64,000 bases of DNA from Ypsolopha sequella (GCA_934047225.1 OW203997.1:9906417-9970416), one strand, 5' to 3'; positions 1 to 11,923 are shown, counted from the stretch's first letter. Notes: generated by a model not told the origin, from the sequence alone. Translations and numbers: made by a program.

Positions 1-190
1 CATGCCCTAAAGAGCGTGTATTTGTGCCCGAAGAACGGCGATAGGGCTCAAGTTGGGACGTAATAATCGTCGGTGAAACGCGGGTGTACCGAGTGTGGAC
101 TGTGACTTGCATTTCACAGTTCACACTTGGAACACCTCTTGACACGCCCTCGAGGATTCGTGTCGTCACGATATATTTTATTTATATATT
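1..190 (+). repeat. Dispersed repeat, family A (copy 1)
   Basis: Contains GGGACGTAATAATCGTCGG followed by a segment ending near ACACCTCT. The same block returns at about 40870-41060 in the same orientation and, inverted, at about 19115-19250. It begins with CATGCCCTAAAGAGCGTGT, which recurs near 19268. No coding capacity is evident. It is likely a fragment of a mobile element cut by the window edge; the class is not determined. Confidence 0.6.
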
Positions 191-464
191 AGAAATGAAA
201 AGGTCTCTTGAAATAAATGCTGATTTCTTAGAGATTTCGCTAAAAATTTTTGACCAAAAATCGACAGGGTTCTTTTCAAAATAAAAAAAAACATTGTTTG
301 TATTTGTAATAATCATGTACCTTACAATATTCGTATGCACAAAAATAATACTCTTTTCGTTTTAAAATTTCTAGACCTTTTCTTGGGAAGTGGTTCATTT
401 CGTCTAATAAAAAAAAAATGGTTTTCCAGAGCATGTGATTTTTACATCAATATTATTATTATAT

Positions 465-838
465 ATAAGGTGAAATTTAATCAGCCGCCCGAATTCATAC
501 TGGAGACTCTGTTAGTGATCAGGAACATTGTTTTATGACCCTTCAGGTGAAATTCGAAACAAAAATTTTTTGCTCCCGTACTGCCCTACTAGGAATTGTA
601 TATCTGAACTAAAGTAGGGCCACGAAGTATTATATTTTTTAATTCACCCTTGCTAATAAATAATTACGATACTCTGTAGGCATTTAAACGTCATAGGCGC
701 CATCACTCAGTAGCTCTACTGTAGTCCAGTGCGTATAGGAACAAAACTTTTCTTTTATGATTTCGAAAGAAAGGATCATTGAACCTTGTTCCTGATCATA
801 AACCAGAAATTCGGGTGGCTGATTAAATTTCACCTTGT
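465..838. mobile_element. Palindromic MITE (AAGGTGAAAT terminus)
   Basis: The left arm starts at 467 with AAGGTGAAATTTAATCAGCC and the right arm (about 781-836) is its reverse complement, ending GATTAAATTTCACCTT. Both ends lie in TA-rich sequence. The arms diverge toward the centre and no transposase is encoded. The termini match the elements at 9032, 14567, 16053 and 28021, which share the CACCTTGTA end. Confidence 0.75.
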
Positions 839-1512
839 ATGTCATTACTATTAATTTTTATTTTATTTCTGTATTATTATAAATTATTTTTTTTAGGTTT
901 TGTATAACTTAACCTAGAGAAATTATAATTTCACAGCTTTGAAAATTTATCTGCGACACAATTATACCAAATTTATAATCACACTGCACGCACAAGGACA
1001 CCTTTGGAGTAAAAAGAGGCGTATAACAGCACCTATGGGACAACTAACGAGCTACTGATTTATATTCGAGGACATCTTGAACTGCCTGAGCATTTTTCCT
1101 TTCATCGATTTCCTTCTTTGTTTCCGTATTTCTTTTGTGATAAGAAAATGTGATGTAGAGTCATCTTTGGTCTCGTAAGGAAATGGAATGTTTTGTTTGA
1201 AGCTTTTTGGGGTTCTTTTCTGACGTCATCGTACACAATCTAAGGTAAGTTACTTAGTGATAGGAACCAAAGAACATACCGTAATAGACAAATTCTATTT
1301 TTTCATTTGTGCCTTTCGTCTAGTTAATTAGCAAGCCAAATTTAATTTTTCAAATGTCGTGGAAACACTTGTCTTGTTCGTTACTGATCAATCAATTACC
1401 AAGGATTTATAGTTTAAATTTGATTACATCAATCAAAGTTAGGCTAATTATTATTATTGACAACTATTGATGTTTTTATATAAAGTTAGGTATAACTAAT
1501 AATAATAAGACT
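839..1512. other. AT-rich stretch, nothing recognised
   Basis: No coding signal, palindrome or familiar repeat was seen apart from short TAA runs near 1450 and 1500. Confidence 0.5.
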
Positions 1513-2250
1513 GTAGGGACGTGACGACCTCATCGCCCTCTGGTACGCCCGGTACGTCCAGTGCAATCAGTCACCGCAGGGGGCTTGTGGCGAGCCGATG
1601 GTGAGTGGTGACACTATAGCTCCAGGGGAAACACACACACACATGCGCTTACACATACTCATACACACAGTGATACACCTCCCCGCCTCTGCATTTGCCT
1701 TAACCAGCCAGGCAGAGTGGAGTCGCAATAGCGAAACCTATGCTCCAGGTTGGAAGTATAAAATGTCATAATGCCGGGGGCACTTGACTGTATAAGGATC
1801 TTGCACCAAGGAGACTCACCTCTCGACAACCTTAGCTCCTTAGTGTTGCCTCTTGGCCGCCCCATTGTGGCTAAATATGAGGGCCACAACGTTACGGCTA
1901 TCCTGCTGGGTAGTTATCAAGCCGCAAGTCACCTTAAATTTGCTACACTTTAATTTGTGAGAGATTTTTGAGACAGATATCCGCTATCTCTGTCCATAGC
2001 CCTGTTATCCGGTCCATTTAGTATCCCATTTTCATAGCCCACACCAAAGTGGCTTCCTTCTGGCAATAGTTTGGCAACTATGGGGGACTGTCCGTTAGTG
2101 TATTTCAATGATACGTTGAGGGAGAGGCCTCCATGGATGCAGCCATCTCACCTTAGTAGATTAAATGGTACCAAAGGCCTCTTCAATGTTGGCTTCGGCC
2201 CCGTGAATTCGGGTCCCTGTGGGGCCGTGACTGAAAAGTGTACCTACATA
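1513..2250. repeat. GC-richer block, probable retrotransposon UTR remnant
   Basis: Composition changes sharply from the AT-rich flanks to about even GC, with a CA-rich run near 1630-1670. The phrases GGCCCCGTGAATTCGGGTCC and AGTAGATTAAATGGTACC look like non-coding parts of a dispersed lepidopteran retroelement, but I cannot name it. The short open frames on both strands inside it show no recognisable protein. Family assignment is inference. Confidence 0.35.
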
Positions 2251-3405
2251 AGAATACTTATAAAGCCTTTATATAAAATACACAAATTTTTACATTTCAC
2301 AAACACACAGATTATTTGCATTCAATTAGCATTAAATTTTTGGATTTAATTCATGTTAGACATATTACTATTTCAATTCATTCAGTAACATCTATTCTAC
2401 ATAATATTACTATTATTATAATTATGTATGAATAAATATTAATCTATTTCGTATAAGTACTTAACATATTTCATTTTTGGAATTAAATCTCACAAACACA
2501 CATTATTAACATTTAGAGTTCATTTGTCACATTGAAGTCCTAGCTAGGACATGGTAGGCCTCTCACTGTTACCAGGTTTGGTCTTATTGGTCACCCTCGT
2601 TAACCAGATTTATCCGATTTAACTTTTAAATTCTTCTCTTTTCCGATAATATCTACTCATAAAATGAATAGATGGAAGGTAAAATTGAACAGAAAATGGT
2701 GTTTGTATCTTCTACCTACAGTAATTTTACGGAAAATTGGACGGCAAAACTAAAGGAAAAAACGTACCGAAGTACGCGGGTAAAAGTTGCGTCTTGAGCA
2801 TATTAAAAAACTTCGTTAGAGGAAAAATACTGATGTCTTGTGTAGCTAGCAGTCCATAATCAAAGGACTATTATAAGTCAACTAAAATGCTATAAAAGAC
2901 GTGTTTCTAACAAAGTGTGATTAAAAAATGCTACCAGACATTCAAATGGGCAAAAGACTCCTGATTGGTCTGTACTGTGTGTCATGCGACACTGGGCTAG
3001 CCATGATTGGCTGACTCATAGAGACAGTGTACTTGAAACACAGTTTTCGTAGGATCATTTTTCAGCGCTTATCAGACTGCTGTTTTTTTTTTGTTCACGG
3101 ATTATTCCTAAGAAAAAAGGCCTTCAGAGTTGGGTCGGATAGGTGAACAATAAAACTGTCAAGTAGTAAGAGTTATAATTAATTTGCATTACGGAAACCT
3201 CAAAAACGCTCAAATTGTCACTAGTATTAATTGTACGACAAAAAAAAATCATTCAAGGCTTCTCTGCATCAGAGAATATAAAGTATTACTACGCATGCGT
3301 AAAGGTTGGTTACCCAATTTTTAAGCCCGTAAAAAATACGAGGGTGTAAATTTCTCTTTCGAGACCTCTATTTCTGACTTCACGTAAAATATTCAGAGCT
3401 GATAT
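2251..3405. other. AT-rich stretch, nothing recognised
   Basis: Intergenic sequence with homopolymer runs. No supported gene, palindrome or repeat. Confidence 0.45.
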
Positions 3406-3877
3406 ATAAGGCGATTACCATCGCCAAATTAGCAGCTCGATATTTGTCACTACAAATATCAACGGAAACGACATTGAAATAACGTTCATATCAGCGCGCA
3501 ATGTAGTGGCTGTTACGACGCTCGCTGCGTCCTTGAGAGGTCGAAATAGGAGAAAATTATACTTTTCACTTGGACGTGATTACTCGATTGAATAATCTTA
3601 TGTTATGTTTATAGCTATAAAGTTTATCTATTTATCAAAGCATAAATGAATTCAATCGGCCAAGCCACTCAGGAGCAGTAGAGAATTTGAGGTCAAAAAA
3701 CACCATTCAGTAAAAAAAAAAATTCATGTAGAAGTTTTGGTGTTATGAAAAAGAAAAATGTTGCATATGTTGTCTAAGAGTTGATTATTCATAATATATT
3801 TTTTCATTATTTTTGGTTTGGCCATAAACAAGGAGTAGGCTTTAGAAAGTACCCATTTGGCAATAGTAAGGCCCTAA
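3406..3877 (-). mobile_element. TTAA-type MITE, copy 1 (diverged)
   Basis: Reverse-complement copy of the roughly 475-bp elements at 25973 and 48594. Shared marks are GCTAATTTGGCGA near one end, GACGCAGCGAGCGTCGTAAC-like sequence in the middle and a GGGTACTTTCTAAAGCC-like end. The flanking TTAA has decayed here (ATAAGG on the left), so this copy is older than the other two. Non-coding; TTAA duplication suggests piggyBac-type mobilisation. Confidence 0.8.
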
Positions 3878-4177
3878 GATTTTATTTATAAAGATGCTCT
3901 TTTGCACACTGACAAACGCTAGAAACTTCATAGCAAAAGGAAGATAGATAGACGCTCTAGCCGATGGCCGATGCTGGGTGTACATTTCTAGGCTTCAATC
4001 TCCACGTAACCACAGCTAATTGCTTTTCGTACTTGGGAATGACCCAAAAAGATTACAAACTGAAAACATTACCTACATCAAACACGAATATCTGTTTATT
4101 TATTGCGAATTTTCATGAAATAGCAAGAATTGAAGTTGATGGTGGTGATTGTTGGTACTTGATGTTAAGTACTTACG

Positions 4178-4328
4178 AAACATTGTTATTTAAAAACACT
4201 TGTTCTTGTCCACTGACTTAATTAATAAATCTTTACCAAACCAGTTTCGCTATATTAACATTTCCAAAGGCTTTTTCAACATATTAAATGTTATTATTGT
4301 TTGTTTACGTAAAATTTGTTAATCTTTT
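4178..4328 (+). repeat. 151-bp direct repeat, left copy (target-site duplication)
   Basis: From AAACATTGTTATTTAAAAAC to GTTAATCTTTT this matches 4741-4891 base for base over 151 bp. The two copies exactly flank the inserted LINE fragment at 4329-4740, so they are best read as one unusually long target-site duplication. Confidence 0.9.
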
Positions 4329-4740
4329 ATAATAATAATAATAATAATAAGCTTTATTTCCCAAAAACAAAATTACAAAAGAAATAAATTTCATTGCATC
4401 CATTAATCTACAATATATAGAACAAATGTTAACAATAATTTTACATAAAATCCTTACAATCTAACAGTATTTCATTTTAAAATTTTACCATAATACATAT
4501 TATATCTGATTGATTATATTTACAATAATTAAGTTAAAACAAAAGCATTTATGAATTACAATAAAAGTCAAAATTACAATTGGAATAATAATAAGTCAGT
4601 ATGATTGATTGATTTGATTATTGATTATTAACGTTTAAGTATAAAATTATAATAGATATACAAGAAAAAATAATAAATGCAAATTAAAATGTAAATGATA
4701 CAATGATAATTACGTTAATGATAATGATAAATAATTAATT
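4329..4740 (-). mobile_element. Truncated LINE 3' end, minus strand
   Basis: On the minus strand the fragment ends with GGGAAATAAAGCTTATTATT, that is a polyadenylation-like AATAAA followed by a TAA/TTA microsatellite tail, the usual 3' end of several lepidopteran non-LTR retrotransposons. About 410 bp of AT-rich 3' UTR remain and no reverse-transcriptase coding is left. Perfect 151-bp repeats on both sides show that it entered as a unit and recently. Confidence 0.75.
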
Positions 4741-4891
4741 AAACATTGTTATTTAAAAACACTTGTTCTTGTCCACTGACTTAATTAATAAATCTTTACC
4801 AAACCAGTTTCGCTATATTAACATTTCCAAAGGCTTTTTCAACATATTAAATGTTATTATTGTTTGTTTACGTAAAATTTGTTAATCTTTT
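4741..4891 (+). repeat. 151-bp direct repeat, right copy (target-site duplication)
   Basis: Identical to 4178-4328. After it the sequence continues into TTGTACTACAAAAAG, taken here as the original downstream flank. Confidence 0.9.
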
Positions 4892-6664
4892 TGTACTACA
4901 AAAAGATCAAAAATTGCACGTAAACAAACTTATTTACTGAATAAAACAAACATCTATCAAGGTCGTCAAGGTAAATCTATCGGTTGATGTATAAGTCGAG
5001 CACATTATTTTTAAAAGTATGTTAGATATTCTACAAGATTAAGACCTTTTCTCACGTACCCAATTTCACAAAGTAGCAAGTTCATTTCTTTTTACACTAT
5101 GCAAGTATAACTCGGGAACCCTTGAGTTGATTTTGTTAGGTGTAGTGTAATAACAACGGAACCCCGAGACTGTCCAGTCCGGCTCAAATTTCGGACAACC
5201 GGAGCATCACCGGAAGCCAACTGTCCACTAATCCGGCTTCGGTTTCGACATCGAATCATGCAAAGCTAATTTTACCAACAATAGCTGTTACAGTTTATAC
5301 ATACTTGCTCGCTTACACACCAACAAACGCGGTATGCCTGAACGGTGCTACGGAAAAAAAATCGACACTTTTAGAACTTGCATATCTACTTCAGTAAATA
5401 ATGTATTATTTTGATAAAATAGTTAATTATTTTTTGGATCTTTTTCTGGTGATTTGTTAAAAATAAACGCGATTGGAGAAATTCGGCTCGATAGAAATAT
5501 TTGTTTGTGGTCTTTTTCGATACCAATTCTCCAGGTTTGACAATTTAGAATGACATATGGACTGCATATATATATTTTTAGATGGGTTTTAACGTTATCT
5601 AAGAAATTTTGATTGCAACTTTTTGCTACTTTTCCACGAATCCGTCCCTCTCGCACTAAGGTTTTTTCGCATATAGAGTAACAGGGACGCTACAACTTTT
5701 ACATATCGCCTTAAGTAGAAATCTAAACGTTGAGTATTTTTAGCGTGTACTAGATACATAGATAATAAAAGAGTTTGGTCGAAACATTAACCCCAACTTG
5801 ACGTCTGTCGATAAACTGAACTTAAAACAATTTTGAGAGACTGATCGTGACCGATCTTACACGTCAAAAATATCTCCGCTACCCTGAATTACAACCACGT
5901 TTTTTATTTACTCATCTTTACAATGCGACAAGGCTCTTTGGCGCGTGAATTGGTCGTGGTCAAAATCGGCACTAACGCTGCTACCCTGTCCCTTGTTTCA
6001 CAGCTGCGTTCCCCTGTCACTGTAATCCACGCACCAAAAGATCCTTGTAGCATTGTATGTCTTTTTGTTTTGGCCCTCGTGCCTTATTGGTAATGAAACT
6101 AATACTTCTTTTGGATGTCCCAAAAGAAAAGCACCCAAATGACAGGTACTTACGCCGGCAGTGGATCGTCCATTGTGTGAGCAACGATGTCACTATTAAC
6201 TCTATCGTCTCACCATGATGGATGAGACACACGTGAGCCATCAACCGAACAAGATTTCCTTTCAAAATATTTTCAGTTTACATGACAGTTGAGTTGAGAT
6301 TAGTAGACTTTATTTGTAGGGTTTCATCAAAAACGACTAAGAGAAAAATGGAATAAGTTTGGCGAAGTGTTAAAATCTCGTTAAATTTTTTTCATTTTTA
6401 TTTATATTTAGGAAACAAACATTATTACATAAATACACAAAGAAATTACACAAACAAATAAAGTTTTCACACATAGACAACCAAATAAAAAACAAGCAGT
6501 ACAGTCCTAAGACAAGAAAGTTAAAAATAAAAATGTAAAAAAATTGCAAACTCAACACATATTATAAAAAATACAAGCAATGTTAAAACGACATTACCGA
6601 AACAAACACAAAGCGGAATATTAACTAAGAAATAGCGAATAGAAATCCAAGACATTTAAATATT
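4892..6664. other. Stretch without recognised features
   Basis: Mostly AT-rich intergenic DNA with a GC-richer patch near 5155-5250. Short open frames on the minus strand (about 5423-5656, 6017-6265) show no familiar motif. Confidence 0.45.
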
Positions 6665-7056
6665 TTTTCAATGCATGTGCTCGTAAAGGCCCACTTTTTA
6701 TGCATCAAAACCGAACAGAAAGTCGATTATTTTGCCCTAGGGCTTTATTATTATTATTTTTTTTAATTTGTTTACAATGGTTGGCTAACCTGCAGCCTTT
6801 CCTGTGTACCATACACGTAATACTTTGATTCCACTGTTTAACGGCTCTGGATACAGTCCTTTTGAGCCAATTATAATTTAAAGTTCACAAGATTATATTA
6901 GTTTTCATTTCCTCACACTATGCATTGAAAAATGTAGTATGATACACGGGCGTAAAAGCAATAAATTACTCGGTTACGTTTAAAACACTCGCTACGCTCG
7001 TGTTTTAAATCGTCCTCGTAATTTATTCCTTTGCGCCCTTGTAGCATAAACTACTA
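6665..7056 (-). mobile_element. Dispersed element B with internal hairpin
   Basis: Matches 52638-52980 in the opposite orientation, sharing TTTGCCCTAGGGCTTTATT, CAACCTGCAG-like and TGCATCAAAACCGAACAGAA segments. At 6937-7053 it holds a palindrome: GGGCGTAAAAGCAATAAATT pairs with its near reverse complement ending TTTGCGCCC, with an inner arm around ACACTCGCTACGCTCGTGT. The other copy has lost the hairpin interior. Non-coding; class unknown. Confidence 0.65.
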
Positions 7057-7420
7057 TTATCTACTCCCGTACTAAATTAACATTAAAATGTCGTTTTGTA
7101 ACTACCAACATTGTTTGACCGATGTTATGATATAACAACACAACACCGCAATTCTGCGCTGTGATTGGCCAAATTTATTATAACACCGCTAGAGAACCAA
7201 TCATAAGCGATAACGGTCTGTTTTAATTTCTTAAGTCAAGTCCTCTTTCTCTTCTCGCTTCTAATTGGTCTCAGGCATCTACATACTCAGGTATCATGAC
7301 GAGTATCACTACAATATCATGACGAGTGTCCTTGTTCTTATTTTTCGTGAATTTTTTTTTTATGGTCATAGATAAAAGTTGTGTGCAACTGGACATATTT
7401 TCAATTTACTTACTGTAAGT

Positions 7421-7680
7421 AAGTTGAAGTGGCAGTGGACTGGCCATATTTGTCGCCGACGTGATAACAGTTGGGGTCGTATGCCTTACGAAATGGCCTT
7501 ATGCCTTTGGAATGGAGACCAAAGCTCAGCGTAGGCCGCCCTTATGCCCGCTGGACTGACGATCTGAAGGACGTTGCGGGTGGCGGCTTGATGAGGATGA
7601 CTGAGGACCGCCAAGAGTGGCGTAATATTGGGGAGGCCTATGTCCAGCAGTGGACGAATACGGGCTGATGGATGGACATA
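7421..7680 (+). mobile_element. Non-LTR retrotransposon C-terminus (RTE-like), frameshifted
   Basis: The upstream frame reads WQWTGHICRRRDNSWGRM, then shifts to WRPKLSVGRPYARWTDDLKD and closes with EAYVQQWTNTG and a stop at 7668. The series GHI..R, WRP, GRP..RW.DD.K and EAYVQQW is the familiar C-terminal tail of endonuclease/reverse-transcriptase polyproteins in Lepidoptera. A GATGGATGGA-type tail follows. One frameshift and loss of all upstream RT sequence make it a dead fragment. Related tails lie at 37265 and 42650. Confidence 0.8.
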
Positions 7681-7736
7681 ATTAGACATTGTGACACTCA
7701 TGCAAGTCTATTACGAAACGAACGAACAATGTCCCA

Positions 7737-7803
7737 AATTATGTCACAGTTGCACAAAATTATGTCACAGTTGCACAAAATTATGTCACAGTTGCGCAAA
7801 ATA
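7737..7803 (+). repeat. Short tandem repeat, 21-bp unit x3
   Basis: ATTATGTCACAGTTGCACAAA occurs three times head to tail; the last copy has GCGCAAA in place of GCACAAA. Confidence 0.9.
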
Positions 7804-8106
7804 CTATAACCTGCTTACTAACGGAGAAGGATAAAACAATAGTAGCCTAGTCTATTGTTACGTTTGGATGAATTCATCCGTTTATATTTAAACAGGTGAA
7901 AATACCTATAGATAACGATGACATCATTCTTGATAAGTGAATGTTACTAACCTAGGAATTGTTACGCAAAGAGAGAAAATTTTAATGAAACGTGAGAAAT
8001 ATTTTGCAACTTTACTAAATCGATATATTTTCTGGCCAAATTACAAAAAAGATAACAATGAAGATACGTCTGCTCTTGGACAGCTAGTCAACCACATATC
8101 GAGCTT

Positions 8107-8470
8107 AAGACCGGTTTCACAACCGGCTTGTTGAAAACCCGCCTTTTTCTAATTAATCGAAACAGAACACTTAAATTCAAAATTCACTCAGTAGTTATTC
8201 AACAAAATCTTATTACCTATGTATTGTGCATATTCCCATTGCAAAGATTCCATTGGTTTCTGTTAACTAGAATTTCAAAAATTCTGAATAAAAAAAAAAT
8301 TTAAATTCTAATTTACAGAGACCAAGGAAACTTTACGATGGCTGCCTACACAGTAAATAGATAATAAGGTTTTGTCGAATAACTATTGAGTAAATTTTGA
8401 ATTTAAGTGTTCTGTTTCGATTAATTAGAAAAAGGCGGATTTTTCACAATCTGGCTGCAAAACCGCTCTT
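8107..8470. mobile_element. MITE family C (AAGAGCGG terminus), full copy
   Basis: Terminal inverted repeats run inward for over 60 bp: the right end read backward gives AAGAGCGGTTTTGCAG and both arms share CTAATTAATCGAAACAGAAC. The interior has GAATTTC-type AT-rich filler and no ORF. Other members lie at 23432-23610, 26669-26847, 51628-51725, 53255-53502 and 53633-53690, plus a stub near 23275. Superfamily not assigned because no clean target duplication is visible. Confidence 0.8.
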
Positions 8471-8565
8471 ATAATGCTCGATGCAAAGTGTCTATCTCTC
8501 TCGCGATCGGAGTAAGAGAGAGCACTGCATCGCTAGATATGATTTGCTATGCTAAAGTAGACCAA

Positions 8566-8726
8566 CGGGTCTACCGCGTAATTCTTATTTTCATCAACAT
8601 CAACTTGGGATTGAAATTTGACGTGCGTGCGACGACGCCCGCCTAACATGCCATCTCTTTTGCACGCACGTCAAATTTCAATTTCAAGTTGATATTGATG
8701 AAAATCAGAATTACGCGGTCGACCCG
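8566..8726. mobile_element. Hairpin MITE
   Basis: CGGGTCTACCGCGTAATTCT and the reverse complement of the right arm (ending AATTACGCGGTCGACCCG) pair over about 65 bp with a handful of mismatches; both arms include TGAAATTTGACGTGCGTGC. The loop is short, around CGACGACGCCCGCC. Non-coding foldback element. Confidence 0.8.
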
Positions 8727-9031
8727 CTGCTAGAATAAAAAATTCTTCGATCGGCGCGGCGTTTTGACAGGTCTGTTCATGCTAGCCCTGCGAACGGGAG
8801 AAATGTATGTATGTACCTATGTAAATTCTTTATCGCAAAAAGTAAGTTTACAATGCACAAAGGCGAACTTAATGCTAATTTGCATTCTTTACCAGTTAAC
8901 CTTTGGTATTATGGAGATGACAAGGGTTGTGCCAAATAAGTCTTAATATACTAATAATATAATAATATAAGTCTCAAATAACTTTTAATAATGTCTGCAT
9001 AATAATATAACATATAATATCTACATAAATA
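8727..9031. repeat. Stretch with a LINE 3' UTR-like patch
   Basis: GGCGAACTTAATGCTAATTT and CCAGTTAACCTTTGG near 8861-8915 resemble the minus-LINE 3' UTR at 38830-38880. The rest is TAA-rich filler. Confidence 0.4.
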
Positions 9032-9291
9032 TACAAGGTGAGTTTTTGATCATCGTCCATACTGGAGGCTTGGTAAGTGATCAGCATCATGAATCGATAA
9101 AAAAAAACTGAAATTCGTATGATGAAATTTCGACTCCCCATAGTAATTCACTCCCAGTCCTGAGTGAATCACTATGGGGAGTTGAAATTTCATATTATGA
9201 ATTTTACAAAAATTGTTATTAGTTCATGATGCTGATCACTTACCGAAGCTCAAGTATGAATTTGTACGATGTTCACAAATTCATCCTGTAT
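9032..9291. mobile_element. Palindromic MITE family D
   Basis: Starts TACAAGGTGAGTTTTTGATC and ends with a degenerate TTCATCCTGTA. Arms pair around the paired motifs GACTCCCCATAGT and ACTATGGGGAGTTGAAATTT. Related copies are 14567-14833, 16053-16300 and a half copy at 55823-55960. Confidence 0.8.
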
Positions 9292-10149
9292 ATGTAAAAC
9301 ATCGCCCTCCATGCTACGCCACACTTTATCAGCTACGGTGCGGCACGGCGTAGCTACGGTAAACTTTTCATTTCCTTGTAAGACGAAGAATTTGTTCACC
9401 GTCACAAAAGGTTTCTATTGTCATATTTTTTTTGTTAACCAACAGTGGAATAATGTTCATATCACGCATTGCAAAGTTGCTGTTACGATGATTGCTGCGA
9501 CTCAGTGTTGCGCAAAATAGGACAGAATTATAATTTTCACATGGACGCAATGTTTCGTTTTTAAAATCCTGTGTGCAGTTTATTGTACTAGTAGTTATAT
9601 CAAGTTTACCTTATATAGATATATATTAATATTTATATAATACATTATCTATGTATGTATATTTATATGTACCAAAGTATTGAGGAATTAAATCAACCAA
9701 GCGGTATTAAAGATGCTTCAGAATTTTTTCTCCAAAATTTGAAGTTATTTTTTTTCAATATCTATTTTGTCTGGAAGTATTAGAAACACAAATGAATGGT
9801 ATGTACTATCGGGTTCAGAGATAATGTAGACAGCTCTTTGGAAATGTCGTAGATATATGAATGCATAATATTATATTTCACTTTTTATTTGGTCAATGAT
9901 GTGTACCTGCTTCGACACTGCATGCTTACATACCTCTAAATAAAATTAAAATTATCATTATTATTTATTACTTAGCAAACGACACATCCAGACTGGTGTC
10001 TACACTATCTTTGAACGCGACTGTACCAATTAATTTCCAATAGTTGACAATTCTTAGCATATTTTCTTTGTTTTCCCGCAAATTTTAGCTTAAGTGGAAC
10101 GCTTTTATAGAACATGGTTATTTTCAATTTGGGTCTATAATCACCTTAA
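9292..10149. other. Mostly unassigned; short relic of the TTAA MITE
   Basis: About 9455-9545 carries an order of motifs (CACGCATTG, GCTGTTACGATG, AATTATAATTTTCACATGGA) resembling the interior of the TTAA MITE family at 3406, 25973 and 48594. Nothing else was recognised. Confidence 0.35.
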
Positions 10150-10864
10150 GGGTCCGTTTCACCAAACATGCTCTCGCGTTTGGACAATTTAGCATATTAA
10201 AACAAAATATTTTTAAAATATAAAATTTGTGTAGGTTGTTAAGGGGTTGAACTACATTATAATTGTTCAGAATTGACACAAGCATCACAATCATTGAGAA
10301 AAAAAAATCGGAAAGATCAGTAAAATCACGGAAAACGTAATTTGGCTTTGGAACTAGTTTGATCAGTCTACTGATCTAACTACAATTTAAAATATTTTTT
10401 TATAGAGCAAAGAAATGAAAGTAGCCTTTACAGATTTTTATTATTTTTTATTTCCTTTCGTTATTTGAAAAGAAATACTCAAACATTCTACATTTTTCCT
10501 GTACAGAAAAATTACGCAAAAAGAATTTGGAAGTTTGTGTATTTCTTTTTAAATAACGAAAGGAAAAAAATATTAATATTTTATATGAATAAGGTACTTT
10601 GAAATCTTTACGTAAAAAAACATATATTTCAATTTGGAACAAAAAAAATTTTTTTTTTCTGTTTGCAACGCTAAATTACATTTTTCGTGATTTTAGTGAT
10701 CTTTCCGATTTTTTTCCAGATGCTTGTGATACTTGTGTGAAATCTGAAAAATTATAATGAAGTTCAACTCCTTAACTACCTACACAAATTTTATTTGTTA
10801 AAAATATTTTGTTTTAATATGCTAAATTGTCCAAAAGCGAGAGCATGTTTGGCGAAACGGACCC
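10150..10864. mobile_element. Inverted-repeat DNA element, 715 bp
   Basis: Begins GGGTCCGTTTCACCAAACAT and ends with the near reverse complement GAAACGGACCC. The arms pair for about 200 bp, including ACAATTTAGCATATTAAAAC, and a second inner inverted repeat carries CCTTTCGTTATTTGAAAAG against AATAACGAAAGG. The left flank is TTAA and the right TTCA, compatible with a decayed TTAA target. No transposase remains. Confidence 0.8.
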
Positions 10865-11859
10865 TTCAGAGCGCGCCGAGCTTTTTACACACACAAACAC
10901 GTTTTTATAACACTTGCTTAAAGTAGTAAACAATTAAATTAAAATCTAGGGAAATATATTGTTATTATTGGGGGTATATTACATACTACACTGTATACCT
11001 ACATGATGGAAACACGATTTGATAAAGTTGGCTCGATAGAATAAATTCGCAAAGTTACCTCTTTTTGAGTAATTTTATATGAATCAGTAATTTGATATTA
11101 ATATTCATTTACTAGAATAAAGTTCATAGATGACTGGAGCGTTTATATGCGATAGTTTTTTTTATGTAAGAACAATATGATGAAAATAACAACGAAAAAC
11201 ATTGAAAACTTGCAAAAGTATGGTTATTTTCTTTACTTACTCTTTACACGCAAATTTTCTTTACTTTCAGGGCAAACGCTCGGTGCCCTCTTAAGCACAA
11301 AGCTTCCATTTTCGTAGATAAAAGAATCAGCAAACATACTAGAGTAAATATTCGGAGTGTACTATCAGTCAATAAAGTCGGTTAAAAAAACTCGGTTCAC
11401 TTATTGATTTAGTTCCAAGTAAGAAAAGTATTTAACGTTTCATCATCCAAGAGCAAAAACATCTGAGATCCAATACAGAAGATAATATTGGAAACAATTT
11501 TCATCTATCTCAAAGGAATCTTTTCATAATAGCTTTCGTGATTGCTGTTCATAAACATAAAATGTAAAGTAATTTTGCTAAATTGTCCTTTGTCATTGAT
11601 TTTCAATGGAAATATTCAGGTAGACAGTACTAGGAAAATTTTAAAATGTTTTTTTTTTTCTATTAAACTAACGACCGAAGTTATTGCTTGTCCAACCAAG
11701 TATTTATATTTTATTACTCTTTCTTTACTTTTTTTTATATCTTTATTAATCCCGATTACAATGAATCTTAATCTAAACTATATAGCCACTAGCGAAAGCC
11801 AATTGGCTTATCTGTAGTGGCGAGTACATAAGTCATAAAAAGTAATAAATAAACAATCA
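10865..11859. other. AT-rich stretch, nothing recognised
   Basis: No supported gene. A short plus-strand open frame (about 11542-11817) has hydrophobic, low-complexity content and no family motif. Confidence 0.45.
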
Positions 11860-11914
11860 AAAACCGCACGAAACGAAACAGAGCAAGTGTTTACTTAATA
11901 TATCGTGCGGTTTT
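11860..11914. repeat. Hairpin 1 (12-bp stem)
   Basis: AAAACCGCACGA pairs perfectly with TCGTGCGGTTTT across a 31-base loop. First of three consecutive inverted repeats. Confidence 0.75.
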
Positions 11915-11923
11915 AATTTATAA

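Noticed and set aside
1659..2349. Open frames in the GC-rich block
   Set aside because: They are short, occur on both strands and show no family motif; the block reads as repeat UTR.
9269..9520. Overlapping plus and minus ORFs
   Set aside because: They cover the end of a MITE and a decayed TTAA-element relic; no protein motif.
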